From Ciona intestinalis (Eukaryota > Chordata > Ascidiacea > Phlebobranchia > Cionidae): a stretch of DNA of 64,000 nucleotides. Each line of letters begins with the position of its first letter. Position 1 is the stretch's first letter. The stretch spans positions 4,655,026 to 4,719,025 of the forward strand of contig NC_020174.2 in NCBI RefSeq assembly GCF_000224145.3, read 5' to 3'. The translations under genes and the position numbers were made by a program. The notes under the pieces were generated by a model that was given only the letters and a program-made list of their open reading frames with translations, was not told the origin of the DNA and ran no database searches. Positions 36,301 to 49,743 of this stretch are shown piece by piece.

Positions 36301-39300
36301 TGGCAGCTTCAAGGTTTGCTGTGTTGACTGAAGAAGGGGGCGGGGTAGGGGGGTGTGTCACTGTGCAGGGCTAGGGGGGTGATGGTGGGTGCCCTGGGTG
36401 ATTGCGTTGGGGTGACAGGGGGGTATCCAAGAGGTCCCGGCCGCATCAGGGTTCGAAAAATCAGGGTAAACTGGTCGGAAAGAGTTGCTTTCATAGCTAT
36501 GGCTGTGTGGGTTGTTTATCTGGCTGTGTTGGTCCGTAGACCACTGGTTAATGGATGGGTAGCCTCGTATGGGTTGTGGGTCAAGTCGGGGTTGGAATGG
36601 GGGTTGAAAGGGTGGGGGTTGGGGTGAATGGATGTCAAGTACGTCACCATCCCAGTAACTATCATCACTGTGGGAGTGAGGAAGCTCATTTCTGTGGATG
36701 GAGTTGTAATGGATAAGAATATTGCAAATGACTTGTATAAAATATAAGGATTTGCCGAGCTTCAAGTCTAAGCTCAAATGCTTTTTCTATCCTATTCTAA
36801 TAGAATAGACCCCATATGCTTTTTACTGAGCATAACTCAGCTTGCTAAAAAAATCTTTAGCCAAGTTTGTTATGATTTTAATTAGCAGCGTTTTTCGACT
36901 AAACAGGAACTCATTCTCGTACTCAAACACTTTTCTCCATGGGAGGTTATAGCAAACAGCTGGGTGCTTGGAGAATTCGAGCGTTTACGACTTTGGCACA
37001 ACCCTAATAAAAATATGAGCCTGCTTGTTCACCTGTCTTCATTAAACCTGTGGTTAGAACGATCTGACGCAGCTTTATAAGCGTGGATTTTCCTTCGTAG
37101 CCTATGTGTGGTTTCTGTCGGCATTTCATCCAACATTTTCTCAAGGTGGTTGGCAACCTCTGTACCATTAACTCCCAAGCAGTATGCCTGTATGGTGAAT
37201 ATATGACTAAGTAAAATATAAAATTGGAATCTGTGTTATTATAGTGAGTAAGCTGAATTCTCCATTGTATTAGGGTACAAATATTTAAATCATTTTTATA
37301 TATCATGTTTATTATCGGTAAAAATAAAAATAAAAATTTTAAATCATAGCTTTTATACTCATAACTAAAAATGAAAGCCTGAAATGAAAGCAGGTGAATG
37401 TTTTTTTTTAAATTTTATTAGTGAAAAGTTCTTATGTAATAACCCCACCTGTAAAAACACCCTCCTGGCCATCTTACACACTCTAGGTTGGGATGTGTTG
37501 TTCATACACGACACAGCAAACCTGGCAACACACAGTAAAGCTTGGGCTTCGGTTGAATCCATGCCTTCCTCCCTGTGTGGATGGGTGGGGAATGGAGGTT
37601 AACAAATATAAAAAAATAATACCAAAACAGTTTTGAGTTGAAAGTTATCAAAATTAAAACATTTTTTATGCAACATGCCAACATCTAGTAGATATTTTAC
37701 CATTTTTAAGAATCATCAAGTTGGGTAAGATGGTTCTAGTTTTTAAACCAAAACACTTGAAATGCAATGTTGGTATTAAACTCATCTAAAATTAACCACA
37801 CAAATCCCAACAACTACAAACCTGATAGACAATTCTGACTTAAACTCCCTACACAGCTCTCCCAATGCATTCAACCTTCCCAGCATCCATTGCCACGATG
37901 AAGTGTCGGGACTTCCTCCAAAGTCAAGGAAGGATAGGAGGAACCCAACACTACCAACACCCAGGGATTCTGTATTGAATATATCTATTACATCTAACAT
38001 CTATATAAACATATATAGTCATATAAATATAACACCCAGGAACCTGATACAGTGTTTTAAATACAATAAATTTAGTACGTTTAAATAAAAATGCATTTGA
38101 TTCAACATGATACTTTTATATACAAAGGCACACAATAAAAACCAAATAAATTCATATGTGTATATATGTGTTTCTACACAAACCAATTAAATGCAGTATA
38201 TATATATAAAACCACAGCATATAAATATATAAATGAAATGCATATATATAAAACTAAATGAAATAACACAATACAAAGCAATTAAAATAAATCTCTCACC
38301 CCCCGAAACCATCTCCTTCCCAACAGCAAGCTCACCAGATTGTCCGCGACAAAGTTCCATAACCGTGCTCACTGATAACTGGACATTGCGCCTGTGACAT
38401 AAAATTGTTAGGTTTATATTTGAATAGGAGACTGATGATGCCATATATGGCAAAAAATATAACTTTAATGTAATTGTTACACGGCACAGTTTCAATATTA
38501 CAGTAAATATTTATGTAATAAGCTGCTATAGCTGTAAGTGTAAAATTTTGTCACCTATTTGAGTCTGCACATTTAAACAGGATAGTTTCAATCACAGGCG
38601 CAAGTAGCCGTTGGAATGCAGTCACATCATTGTTGGTTCGACATTGTGTATACGCCATCATTGCCCTTAAGGTGCGCTGTGTGTATGAAGGCATGAGTTA
38701 GTGTTACATGTTAAATTGAATCAACAAACTGTGCATATTTTCAAAAATATTCTATATGGGTGGGGTTATTTACCCAAGCACACCAGATGACCTGATATAT
38801 TAAGATTAATACACAATGCATAAATATTCATATTTACCAGTGGATAAAGGGAGTAACCCATTGGGTAATGGGTCAACTCTGACCTTATGTTCAAGTCCCA
38901 TTGCTTTAGCACCTCACTCATATAGAATACATAAGTATGGATAGTTACCAGTGCAGTAATGTAGACTCTATACTCCGGATCTGAACACACCATAGCAAGT
39001 ATTGCACAACAAGATGCAAGATAAGCATTAGACGATAAACTTGATGAGGTTCCCCCCACAGCTCCACGCATTGAACTGGAATCGAGATAAAACCAGTATT
39101 TACAGGTTCTTAAAAAGTTACACAAATCTTCTATACCATAATAGCCTTTTTATTAGTTTTTTTTACAAAATTTGATATGTTATGGTTGGTTGCATAGTAT
39201 GGTTTGATGGAAAAATTTAAACAGCACCAAATACCTGTCAGAATCATCAGAGGTTCTGTCATCATTGGTATCCGACATTTGGCTGTTCGTAAGCAGAGCA

Positions 39301-42300
39301 CCCGTTATATCGTGAGATAAACGACGTAATGCATTCTCCCTAACATTAGGGTGGGTGGAGAATAAACAGGACACCATTTCCCAACCAAACGCCTGGAACA
39401 ATAACAGCATAAAGTTAAGTTATAATCGATTAGCTTGTTCGGTAATTATCAGTGGTTAGTCGCCTCTGGACCAGGGAATAGGGTTCAATGCTGCTACCAT
39501 TGTGGGCAGGTGTGTGCTTAGGCAAGACAAATATTGGCAATTGCTCCAACCCAGTGGTCACTAATGGGACGTCCAAAACACATTAAAACCAATCACCCAC
39601 AAAGTTACGTAAGTAGTAACTCATAAGCAAACATGAGATGAATGAAACAGAACACCGGTGCTACAGCGGCACACAAAAATAAAAAAATCGCTGCGAATAA
39701 TAACAACACACACTCCGGGTAATGCCTAAGAGCCCATGTTATAAATCATATGCATTAACTACCTGGGTCCATGTATCAGCAAGATCTGTATATTCATGAG
39801 GTATTTCCACCATCAGTGGTCGTATACCAGTTCCTCCTGGTGTGTCTGCTGGCTTCCATACAATACGACACAACGGGCATTTTAAAGATCCACCATTTCT
39901 CCTACACTCCTCTGCCCCTGTGTGGAAGTATGCAAATATTATATATTTAGATGCAAAATGGTAAAACAATTCTTGCTAAATTTTAAAATTTTGCACCATA
40001 GTGATGGTAAGGAAGTAATTTAGCCTCACATGCAAACAATTTAGTTTATAAAATCATGATGAGATAAGAAACAAATATTTAATGAACTAAATTGATTTCA
40101 CACAGTGTATATATGGATAGTATGTACTTACATTATTGACACACTATATATAGATATGTGTGTATGTAGATACATTCTTTAGTTGGATATATACTTACAT
40201 ATATTGACACAGTGAGTATGTAGTTTGTTCCTACACCCCACCTCACACACAGTAACAGATTCACCATCCACCATCTGTAGAAGACATATCGGACAATTCT
40301 CTTCCTCACCTTTTGATGAACTGAAACAAAAACACAACTGTATAAATGAATGTAATTTATTTATCCTTGCATGGTGGGGCAGCGACAGTCGTTGTAACAC
40401 AGGTGTTTTGTTCCATACACCTCGTGCCCGCTTATGAGTTACCACATAATTTTGGGAAGATGTTTTGGTATTCTTTTATGATATTGCTCCTTTTAAATAA
40501 AAATGGTTATTATTTATATAATTTGTTTAATATTGTACAAATGGTAAAATATTGCACAAACACTAACCATTGATCATCGCTATTACTTGAAGTATCTGCA
40601 TGTTTATCCGTTCCACTAGCAAGATGTGAAACTAATCGTTGAACACGAGATTTCTTCTTGGGGGAGATTCGAGAGTTACAACGCTCGTGGTAGCTCTTAA
40701 ACAATGTCTCAACCTGGATGGTTAGAATATGCTATTATGTATGACTGAGGTCCTACAGTGAGGCATGTATTAGGATATAGAATTTAGGCAAGAAAAGGCC
40801 AATTAATCTCTTCCCAAAAAGAATAAAAATATCAAAAAAGATAAGACTAAAAAAAATTTGAACAAAACATCTGTTTCTGAATGAGAGTGGTTGCTTTGAT
40901 TTATTTTAGAAAAGTTCATCAAAGGATAAATTTAATTAAAAGCCTGTTGGGAAAACTAAAAGAATTAAACACAGCTGTTATCTGAATAACTCATACACCA
41001 GACCAGGTGCAATCAAAAAACAGATTTTCCAATAACTTGCGTGGGTTGTAACCTTACAAGGTTTATAAAGACAAAGTGCCAACAATACCAATGTAAATAA
41101 GATTTCACTTTAATGATGGAATTGTAAAGTTTTATAGTAGGATTGTCAAATGTTACTACCTCGTAATTTTTCAAAGTTTTTCTCCACAGTAACGTACTGG
41201 TTGGTTCAAGTTGAAAAACCCTCAACATAACAAAAAGAACGTGGATGCAGAACAAACCACGACCGCAGTTGCATGACTGTAATATACAATGAATGACTAG
41301 GATTTCTACTTATTATAAATGTGGTTATATCTAAATAAGAGACTGACTGCACCATATGGGCAAATATACAACCTTTATTACTCAATTTTTTTTCTGTTCT
41401 GATTTAGGTAGCACCAGTTTCTATTATAAATGTGATATATTATAAGTGCTTGGACAAGACACAGTTGCCTGACTGTTAAGACACAGGAAATGTTATGAAT
41501 GTATTATAATATGTATGTTGTTGCTGTCAGGTGTATTAAAAGTGGGATATATTATAAGAGCAGAGTTCAGAAGACATTTAACAGAGCAGAAAACCCTGAT
41601 GATGCATCGCCAAGTGGAGACGAAACGTTGTTCCTTCACAAAACAAATAAATAAACTATATATATATATATATATATATCAAAATAGATGAAATTATTAT
41701 AAACAGAACAAACTATTTTACCTGGGGACCAATAATGACCAGGTATTTATGTTCAGGGGAATCCCCTCCGATACGGAAAGAGTTCGGACCATTTTGTTGC
41801 AGAAGGTAGAGACGAGCTTTGAGTACTCGATTCACCTGGAATGAAGTATTGCTTATAAAGATGTGAGGTGCTGGTGTTAAATGAAACTGCTAATATGCAA
41901 TGCAGAAAATGTACACTGCTTGTTTGTGATATACAAACGATAAATCTTGCTTGTAAAGATGTATGTAGTATAATGACCAGAAGGAGTGAATGACAATCAT
42001 ATGCTTTTTTGAGAACATGGCACTTTTGTTTATTAAATGTAAAAGTTTTTTACACATCCATACATAAAAAGCCTGGGTGTTGGGGAAATGGGACAACTCT
42101 GGCTTATATTGCTGGTTCCCAAAAGAAGGACATTACCCATATAGAATATAATACCCAACCTTTATTATTGATTTCCAATAAATTTATTTTACAAACGAAC
42201 ACAACATTTTACTTTTACCTTTTTAGCTGTGGCCTCAGGACTATAAGGAGATACCCCATCAGTGTTGGGGGATGGGGGCCTTCGATTGGGTGAGGGGTTA

Positions 42301-45300
42301 CGACCCTTAGGTGAGGGGTTACGACCCTTAGGTGAGGGGTTACGACCCTTAATAAGCCCCCTGCTTGTGGGACTTGGGACGCGCTTCGAAAATGGGCTGG
42401 TTCTTCCAACCTGGATAAAAAAATTTAAGTTAATTTAATTAAAAACAATTCTGTTAACTAATTATTTTATAATATTAGAACTACCCACATACTTTTTATA
42501 GTATAAGCTGAAAACTGTATAAATATATTTTATAGTGCAGTATTAACTATATATACATGTTTTATATAAATATATATACATTTATATAAATTTGGGCTGA
42601 TTAAGCATAAATAACGAATTCAGCAGTAATTACCACGTGATACTGTGTGTAAAACTTTATATTATGTGTGTTGTTGATCAATATACGATATTATAAAAAA
42701 TTTCTTAAGTAGCTAAAAATAGCAAGCGAAGCATATTCGATAATTGCTGTTTACGCTTGGTGTGGATAGCCACAGGTGTTATTATTGGAGTAATATGGCT
42801 GACTAACTGGTGATTTGACATGGGTAAGTGACTTGGAAATATGGTGAAGTGATGAAATAGAATTACTGGCAGATTTCAATGCAATTATATAAAGACATTT
42901 TAAACAAAAAATCCCGTTTTCCAAAATTAAGTTTCGTTCAAATTACAACAAATGTTTATGTACTTGAAGTAATTTATGTTTTATTAAAAATAAAAGTTAA
43001 TTCAAGAGGAAAATGGACAGTGGTGTAATTATAATGTAATTTGGTGGAAAAGTAGGTAATCGTGCCTGAAAATTAAATTAACACACAGTATAAAGTTCAT
43101 AGTCATTACATTGTAGTGGACTTTATAAACAACGTAACAACAAAACAATATATATATATATACAATACAGACCACACATTTAAACTATGCCATCAAATTT
43201 TCACTAATTAACAAACCAAGACGTTGGGGTTAAAATGAAAAAGTATAATTAGTTTATTAAAATATAATCCACAGAAACAGACGCAGAGTTTGCCATTAAA
43301 TATTTCCTAATTTGGTTTGCCAAACTAAATATATATTTAATACAACTTCAGAAGTTTTGTTTAGCTCTTCCAATATAGTAACAAGATCAGATTGGTTTAA
43401 ACAACTAAGAGAAGAAAGTTACAAGTTAGCAGCATGACAGTCAGCATTGATAAGAACTACTTGAGTAAAAGTGTCTACTATTGTGTTCTATCATCAACAC
43501 AGAGGCTTATGTGTTGTGCTATTAACAGATTAAAACGAGCTACCCTGTGTGTCGGTAAGTAACATATATATCTGCCCTGTATAAGGCCGGGTAAGAATGA
43601 ATCCGTTTACTATGAATAATTAAACAAGTAATACATTGCGCAATAGCACAATGTTACATGCAAGGTAGAGCGAGATTAAAACATTCCTTCTCTAGAGATT
43701 GATGGTGCTAATGTGTTATAAGGAACCATACACACGCAACTATGTTATATAAACCAAAGTAGACTCTCTGTTAAATAAAATGCAAAAGGGATTTCCTTGA
43801 GTTTACGGTCGTAAATCAAGTTTACGCGTACACACACATAGTGTAGAAAGCCGCAAACGAATCCTATATATAGACGATGGCGGCATCACACTACACTAGG
43901 TAAATGGTAAACCGAAACCGCTCAGCTCTATTTTAACAGCGGCGTTAAGTTTTGACGTGTTAGTTCAAATGGAGTATAAGGCCGTCCATGATATACGAGA
44001 ACTTCAAGATAAGAATTGCGCACACATGTTTACGCTCGATTGAATATGTCGCCTTTAGTGCAACGAAGCAAGCAATAGCTTTATTAATACAGCGTGCTTC
44101 GTCAGCTCAGTGGTCGTTCCACAAGAAGTGACGCGCTGAAGTGTTTACCACAAATTTCGTGCCTTCATATACGCGCGGTAAATAGTTGAAAGGCGATCGG
44201 TATTTATATAGATTGACATCTGTATGCGAGGAGACTATCCCGTTCCACCACATTTGAACTTAGCAACAAACACAGAGAAGCGTGCGTTATTATGCGTATA
44301 TAAATACACGACACAATACATTATATATTTGATTACGATAGCAAAGATCATGTTATAAAATAACGAAAAGAAGGAAATTGAGAGCAAAACGAAGGTCGTT
44401 AAAACACGCTATGGATAAAGGTATGGGAAAATCCTTAGTAAAAAAGCGTGGCTATGGAACACAACATATGGTAAACTTACATTGTGTTGTTAAAATAATT
44501 GCAATTAAAAGAAAAATGTAAGCAAAGACAAGACTCGTACAACGGGGGAGTCAGTTTTAAACAAACTAAACCTACATTATTATCCGGCATAACAAGACAT
44601 AGCATAGCTCGATAACGCAGGAAAGGGTTCAAGTTTCAAGATCAATTTCACCACATACGTATTCACATAACGTTGGCGACGACATCGCCTCAGTGGGGTG
44701 CGGAGAAAAAGGGAGTTGAACATCAAAGACACCGCTTCTACTTCAAAGCGAAGAAATCCATTTTATGTCTTTTCGCAATTTTCGCTATGCGCCCACAAGA
44801 CAAAACTAAACCCAACATATGTCGCGACCTACTTATACATAAACGAACGAGTTAGGTCTTATTGACTATTGACCCTTCAATTTGTGCACTACATTACTGG
44901 CCCTTGGAGGTATATCGGCGTTTTTGATCATGTTTTTATAACTTGACAAGGCAATGTTTACAATGCCCAACGGTGTAAAATACAATGGTAGATACGACCC
45001 CATAGCGAGAGATATATTAGAACGACAGTTGAATAATCAAATGCGTCTGTAAAAGTAAACACCACAGACAAAACATAACACAACTTTTATCAACTCGAAT
45101 AAGATAGAAAATATCATATAAATAAACAACAAAGAGAAGGGAATCAACAGCATAACGACACTCGTTAAAACACGATATTTTTAAAATGCGAAGACACATG
45201 TAAACATTCTAACCTGATAAAGTCTTGTCGAATAGCAGACGAAACGTGGGAAATACACTAATGTTTTATACCAGATGAGCCACTACAGATTAATTTAAAT

Positions 45301-48300
45301 GTTAACATCATAATCTATGCAAACGCTCGTTACATCAGTAGTTCACTTCACACACAGGGTGCATTGTTCCGTATGTTTTCAACTTGGTGTGATATTTATC
45401 TCATAGTGAGTCATAGGGTCGGAAATGCTCTTTACTTGACTATGTATGATTTGTAACGTGTTTTAACAACTGTTGTTTCGCTGTAGATTGGCTTCTCTCC
45501 ATTCATTAAACAACATGATCTTCGCTACCGTTTTCGAAAATAAAATAAAAAATATTGTTATCCATTGTTATGTATAGTAGGATGGGGGAAGATAGGACAC
45601 CTTTAACACGTGATATCCAAATGTCCTGAACAGCTTTAAAACATTTTGCAACGGCCTATAGGAGACCTGGAAATACGGTTTTATAATTCTTTAAATGTTC
45701 TTTGTTTACTATCAAATGCGACGAGAAAACAGAATGAAAAGGTGTCCCATCTTCCCCCACCCCACTATATGTTACGTGGCGGTGTGGGGGCGAGTGTTGT
45801 GCAAAGCGAGGAGCGACAGCAGCCGAGCGAGAAGGTGGCATTTAAACCAACGCCCGGGCAAAGGGTTGAATTCCACTCACTGTGGCTTAGTGGCGACAGG
45901 TTTCCTGCCATGCGACTTGAAAACAAAGGAAATGCCTCGCGCTGTGTAATGGGACGTTCGTTAAACCTTTATCTATGAATAATAAAGCAATGGACGCAAA
46001 CCACTTTTCGGAATTAATGTCAATTTCCACAGGGCCCCTGCGCCAAGGGTTGTGGTTTATAATGATGATATTAAAACCTCTGCGGACGGATATCGATACA
46101 AAGATGTCCACCAGTATAATAAGGACGTGCCGATGGGGAAACGGCGGAGATAAAATTGATTTTTTTTTAGAAATCACATTGCGTTTAATGCTAATACCTC
46201 TCTGCACGATCAGAGTCGCATAGTTTAAGTTTATGCAACACGGCCAACAAAGGCATGGAGCAAAGATGGTTGTCAAAATTGTTCAGCTAACTCGGTGGTT
46301 TTGTTGTCGGGCCAATGGAACAGGAACCTTAATATTTTACTCCACACAGCAAGGCGTCTCATTAGGTGTTTGCAAAACACAGTGTAACCACCAGTGCTAC
46401 TATCTTTAAAGCTCAAACCACTAAGTTTATTTTCACTTGCACCATAACACAGCCACAATGGCGACACACATGCCAATTACCTCAAGTTCATGTTTCGAAA
46501 GATCGCAAGACAACAGGATAATTAACACTCTGTAATCTCTTATCAATTGATTAGCATGTATGGCTATGGTGGAATTAACCTTTTACCTTAATAATAATTG
46601 TGTCATGTTGTTCTTTTTATTGTAAAAAAATTCGGATATAAAGTAAAAGTGATTCCCCTATAGCATATCATACTATTGGGTTGTTTATTCTTGTTATCTT
46701 TATCTTGTTATCTTAAAAATAAGAAAATACTTAAGTAATAACACAGATTTTTCTGTTTCCTTGACACCTCATGCCTGCTTACAAGTTACCAAATGTGAAC
46801 TAACTTTGTGAATATTTGGTCTTCAGGACAAAATTAATTTTTTATAATATATGGCTGACATTTTAGCCGGTAAATAAACCACATTGCTTGCATTTGTCAG
46901 TAAGAACTCATTCCCTAGGGGACAGTGAAACAAGATACACAATCTTAAAACTGAAAGATCACTGTTGGCAATCATAATGACTGTGTAACTGGATTCTGCT
47001 GACATGAGGGCTTACCATGGGGCTAGGGCCCATGGGAGACATCTAGTGCTACAAAAATTAATCCAATTATACTTAAATAGGACCCAGATAAGTGCTGAGG
47101 GTAGGGAAGGTAACTGTATAGTTATGTGGATAAACACAAGCAATTGTTGTTTTCATGATCAAGGGTTACGAAACACACAACACCCAAAAATCAAGTCCAA
47201 CGCATAGTGTTTTCAGAAGATATATACTTCACTTAAAATTGCATCATCAGTCTCGTACTCGAATAGATTCTATGACTGATACACATACCAACTATCACAA
47301 AAAACGAAAAAAAGTAGATCTAAAATCCTGGCTAGATTAATTTTGTCTAACATGTGTAGTATCAACTCGTCTTTGCTAAAATTACATCACCACTTTATAA
47401 TGCATACATATATTAACATTAGAGTATTATAATAATTAAATAACATTAAAGTATTATAAATTAATAGCAGCAACCATAAGTAAGTTAAAGTTGTACTTAC
47501 AGGTATAGGAGAACTTCTACGTCTTGGTGTCCGAGGGGAGCCGGGTCTACTAGAACCCTGGAATATATTTAGAGATTAAAATAATGAGAATGGGAAAAAA
47601 ATATATATAAACTGTATTTAACTTAGAAGAAACGGTTGCACCACACAGCACATGTATATGCAGAATAAATAATGCAAAATTATACAGGCCTATGGTGACC
47701 CATTACTTAAAAATGCATTAAATCGTAAAATTCTTAATAAGAAAAAAAATAAGAAAACAGAAACCTTATGCAAACTGTGTGGCACAGAGGAATCTGTTTC
47801 TTTTTTAATCCCAATTGCAGCCACTCCACTTTCAATCTCCCCGTTATTGTTGATTGGGAATCTCTTGGCAATCTATGATGATATGTCGAGATAGATATTT
47901 AACATTATGTGAATAATAACTTTGCAGAACCAAAGTTGAACCTCTATATTTTTATTCAATACAATAAGACAGTCTTGTCTATACAGCACAACCAAAGTAT
48001 ATTGCACATTAAATAACGAAGTTCCATATGTTTCACAACTTTGAGTGTAACTTCATTTAGATAAAGTCATCCCAGATTTGTTTAAAAACATCTAACCACA
48101 TTAATTAACCTAGAAAAAAGCTTTATAGAAGGCTTACCACTGGTCCTTTCTGTCGTATCTTGTTCAATATGTTTTCGTTGACAACATTAGAACCATTATT
48201 GGTTGCCACAGTTGTTGAGTGGTATGGCATGTTACTGTTGTTATTTGTGGATTGAGAATCTGAGTTTAAAATAAAATATATATACTTTTTACTAATTCAA

Positions 48301-49448
48301 GTACACTGGTATAAGGTTTTTATTTGTGAATACTGAACAGATAGTAAGACGTACCATACTATTTTGATTCATTTTCTTTATTAAGAATATGGTAATCTGA
48401 ACACAAATGCTGGTTTTTAATAAATCTTCCTACTTTTTATTTTAAAAAGAGTACCAAAATTATATTATGCTTAGCTTGGTAACAACAGAATAAAGAGATT
48501 CTATTTTTAAAAGAATAAGTAGATATATGCTATAGAAGTTACAAGTTTCCCTAGTTTGTTTAATATGATTAATTTACACTTACCAGTATAATTGCCGGCG
48601 TTATTTTGATTTTCCTTCTTAGAAGTTCGCGTTTGTGCACCAGATGCATTGTGGCGATAATGCTGACGTAACTTCTCCCTTATATTTGCACTGTTCGTTG
48701 CTGCTGGGTTGGTAAGCACATTTGCAGTGGGTGGGGGATGGTGGGTTAATACTGGCTTGCTGGGCATTTTAGTAGCGGGGTCTGCTTTATCCCTTGCAGA
48801 TTTAGAAGCTGCAGCTTTAGCTGTAGCTTCATTAGGCTGTGGGTCAGCATTTGGACGATCCATTTGCCGAGTAAGGACATTGTCCAACACTTTCCTAGCA
48901 GAGGAGGACATCTGCATTTGCATTGCTCTTGAAATTGCTCGACCCTGCCGTACAGGAACACCTTTCTTACGGTCTAACGACGCTGTAGCTTTAGAGGGGG
49001 AAGATGGTACAGATGACGTCTTATCCACTTCATTGGCTGGGACTTCTGAAGTGTTATGTGGTTTAGTTGAAGCAGTAGCTTTCCCGGCAGTTGTGTTCTG
49101 GAATCTAGAGAATCCATATGACCCATCCTTATACTGGGTAGGGCTTAGAACTTTACTTGATTCCATTGCACGAGATTTGCTCTTCAAACTGGATGTGTTG
49201 AACTGCAGAAGGAAGTATTAGTGTGTAAGAAAAGTCATTAATAGTAGGCTTAAGCATATGCAGTAACGTAAACTTGGTAAACTTCTAGGCGTTGTAACTA
49301 TTGTCATTTTTTGTCCTAAAAATATTTTGTTGGCAAACCTGGTGTGGCGTAAGCCTACCATGCAATTTTCTGCAATGCTTATTGGTAAACATTACAAAAC
49401 CAGTAAGTTAGATATTTCATTTTAAAAAGTTTGGAGCAAATAGAAACA

Positions 49449-49487
<39 letters not shown>

Positions 49488-49743
49488 CATTAACTAAGTT
49501 GGAACCACTTACTGCAGATGTATTTCCTGCCGTCTTTTCAACCTCAGGGGACGTCAATGGGGAAACATTATCCGCTTTCTGCCGATCCAATGTCGCAGCT
49601 CTTTGTGGGTTCGGTAAAGTCCGCCGACCGATTCTTCTGTTGAACTGTCGCTTCATGTTTTCCAGTCGGCTGTTATGCGCCTTACGTGCTTGTTCTTCAG
49701 CTTCTGCGGACAACACGCCACTCTGCATGGTGGTGTGACTCAT
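31069..49743 (-). CDS. MAP3K1: MAP3K1 (MEKK1), RING/SWIM E3 ligase and MAP kinase kinase kinase
   Basis: Thirty exons on the minus strand join in phase to about 1,968 residues (human protein 1,512), assuming one base is restored in the exon at 31867-32008. The order is: basic, Ser/Pro-rich N terminus; SWIM-type zinc region; RING finger; ARM/TOG-like helical region; long disordered linker; kinase domain. Many stretches match human MEKK1 nearly word for word ([41 protein letters not shown]...VTFKSE, QIGLGAF). In vertebrates the kinase activates MAP2K4/7 and JNK or ERK, while the RING ubiquitinates JUN and ERK. The start at 49743 is the first Met of the most upstream matching exon; a further 5' exon is possible. 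The largest intron (42411-47500) is rich in repeats. Confidence 0.95.
33476..36691 (-). other. MAP3K1: MAP3K1 disordered linker exons
   Basis: Exons 36691-36648, 36327-36296, 36007-34398, 34233-34161, 33999-33900 and 33741-33476. The 1.6-kb exon is Ser/Thr/Pro/Arg-rich with no fold. Two short blocks match human MEKK1: [12 protein letters not shown]...VTFKSE, and a Glu-rich helix before [12 protein letters not shown]. The stretch 36328-36647 stays open in the frame of the upstream exon until a TGA near its end, but the next exon can be reached in frame only if this stretch is spliced out (donor GATG|GTGACG, acceptor after a C/T-rich tract). Confidence 0.8.
37033..39392 (-). other. MAP3K1: MAP3K1 ARM/TOG-like region exons
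   Basis: Exons 39392-39235, 39075-38949, 38676-38555, 38391-38300, 37993-37822, 37572-37449 and 37187-37033 encode helical repeats that follow human MEKK1: [58 protein letters not shown], and [17 protein letters not shown]. In the vertebrate protein this region is a tubulin-binding TOG domain. Confidence 0.88.
39449..39676 (+). mobile_element. Near full-length tRNA-headed SINE
   Basis: The head 'agtggttagtcgcctct...gggttcaatgctg' has A-box and B-box like spacing. The body is 'gggcaagaca...attgctccaacccagtggtcactaatggg', and the 3' half is 'aactcataagc..acatgagatgaatgaaacagaac'. It lies between the MAP3K1 exons at 39235 and 39763, antisense to the gene. Confidence 0.8.
39763..40713 (-). other. 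MAP3K1: MAP3K1 RING finger exons
   Basis: Exon 40713-40568 ([12 protein letters not shown]...) is followed by 40320-40199 and 39917-39763. The RING spans [29 protein letters not shown], a Trp codon split by the intron, AEEC, and KCPLCRIVW: eight Cys/His ligands in the pattern of human MEKK1. This is the E3 ligase module. Confidence 0.95.
40345..40445 (-). repeat. SINE 3' half in MAP3K1 intron
   Basis: Reverse-oriented 'gaatgtaatttatttatcc...cacctcgtgcccgcttatga', the 3' half of the same SINE family. Confidence 0.7.
41160..42410 (-). other. MAP3K1: MAP3K1 SWIM region and GRNPSPK repeat exons
   Basis: Exons 42410-42219, 41835-41722 and 41276-41160. The last two encode the SWIM zinc region ([20 protein letters not shown], then [11 protein letters not shown] as the C-x-C...C-x-H core). 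The exon before holds three tandem 21-base units encoding GRNPSPK/N, in an Arg/Ser/Pro-rich setting similar to the human pre-SWIM region (SPYSPE shared). Confidence 0.92.
41440..41680 (+). repeat. Possible retroelement tail ending in a TA run
   Basis: 'gcatcgccaagtggagacga' and 'aacgttg..' are followed by 'aaacaaataaataaactata' and a (TA)n run. Similar 'gcagacgaaacgtgggaaat' wording occurs at about 45240. It resembles the 3' tail of a non-LTR-type element; the class is not proven. Confidence 0.35.
42411..47500. other. Largest MAP3K1 intron
   Basis: About 5.1 kb, mostly AT-rich. It contains repeat pieces at 44340-44470 and 45100-45290 ('gggaatcaacagca..acgac..tcgttaaaacacg'), a full MITE at 45574-45769, a GC-richer non-repeat block at 45780-46280 and a SINE piece near 46760. 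A 41-codon plus-strand frame with an ATG at 43434 ends at a good donor (G|GTAAGT, 43556). No protein family was recognised in any of it. Confidence 0.5.
45574..45769. mobile_element. Full-length MITE in MAP3K1 intron
   Basis: It runs from 'tagtaggatgggggaagata' to 'catcttcccccaccccacta', inverted ends of about 25 bases, TA-flanked, and is one of the best preserved copies. Confidence 0.85.
47501..49743 (-). other. MAP3K1: MAP3K1 N-terminal exons
   Basis: Exons 49743-49513, 49202-48584, 48259-48138, 47872-47765 and 47557-47501 encode a low-complexity, basic, Ser/Ala/Asn-rich N terminus with no recognised domain. All junctions keep phase into the SWIM exons. The donor of exon 47872-47765 (AAG|GTTTCT) is weak. 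Similarity to vertebrate MEKK1 is not evident here, so the assignment rests on phase continuity and strand. Confidence 0.7.
49452..49480. repeat. AT dinucleotide microsatellite
   Basis: A run of AT repeats in the first MAP3K1 intron. A similar run lies at about 41656-41679. Confidence 0.9.

Noticed and set aside
45887-46276. 129-codon minus-strand frame in the MAP3K1 intron
   Set aside because: No domain, no matching splice partners; kept only as part of the GC-rich island note.
48709-49221. 170-codon plus-strand frame
   Set aside because: It is antisense to the MAP3K1 exon 48584-49202, which keeps phase with its neighbours.
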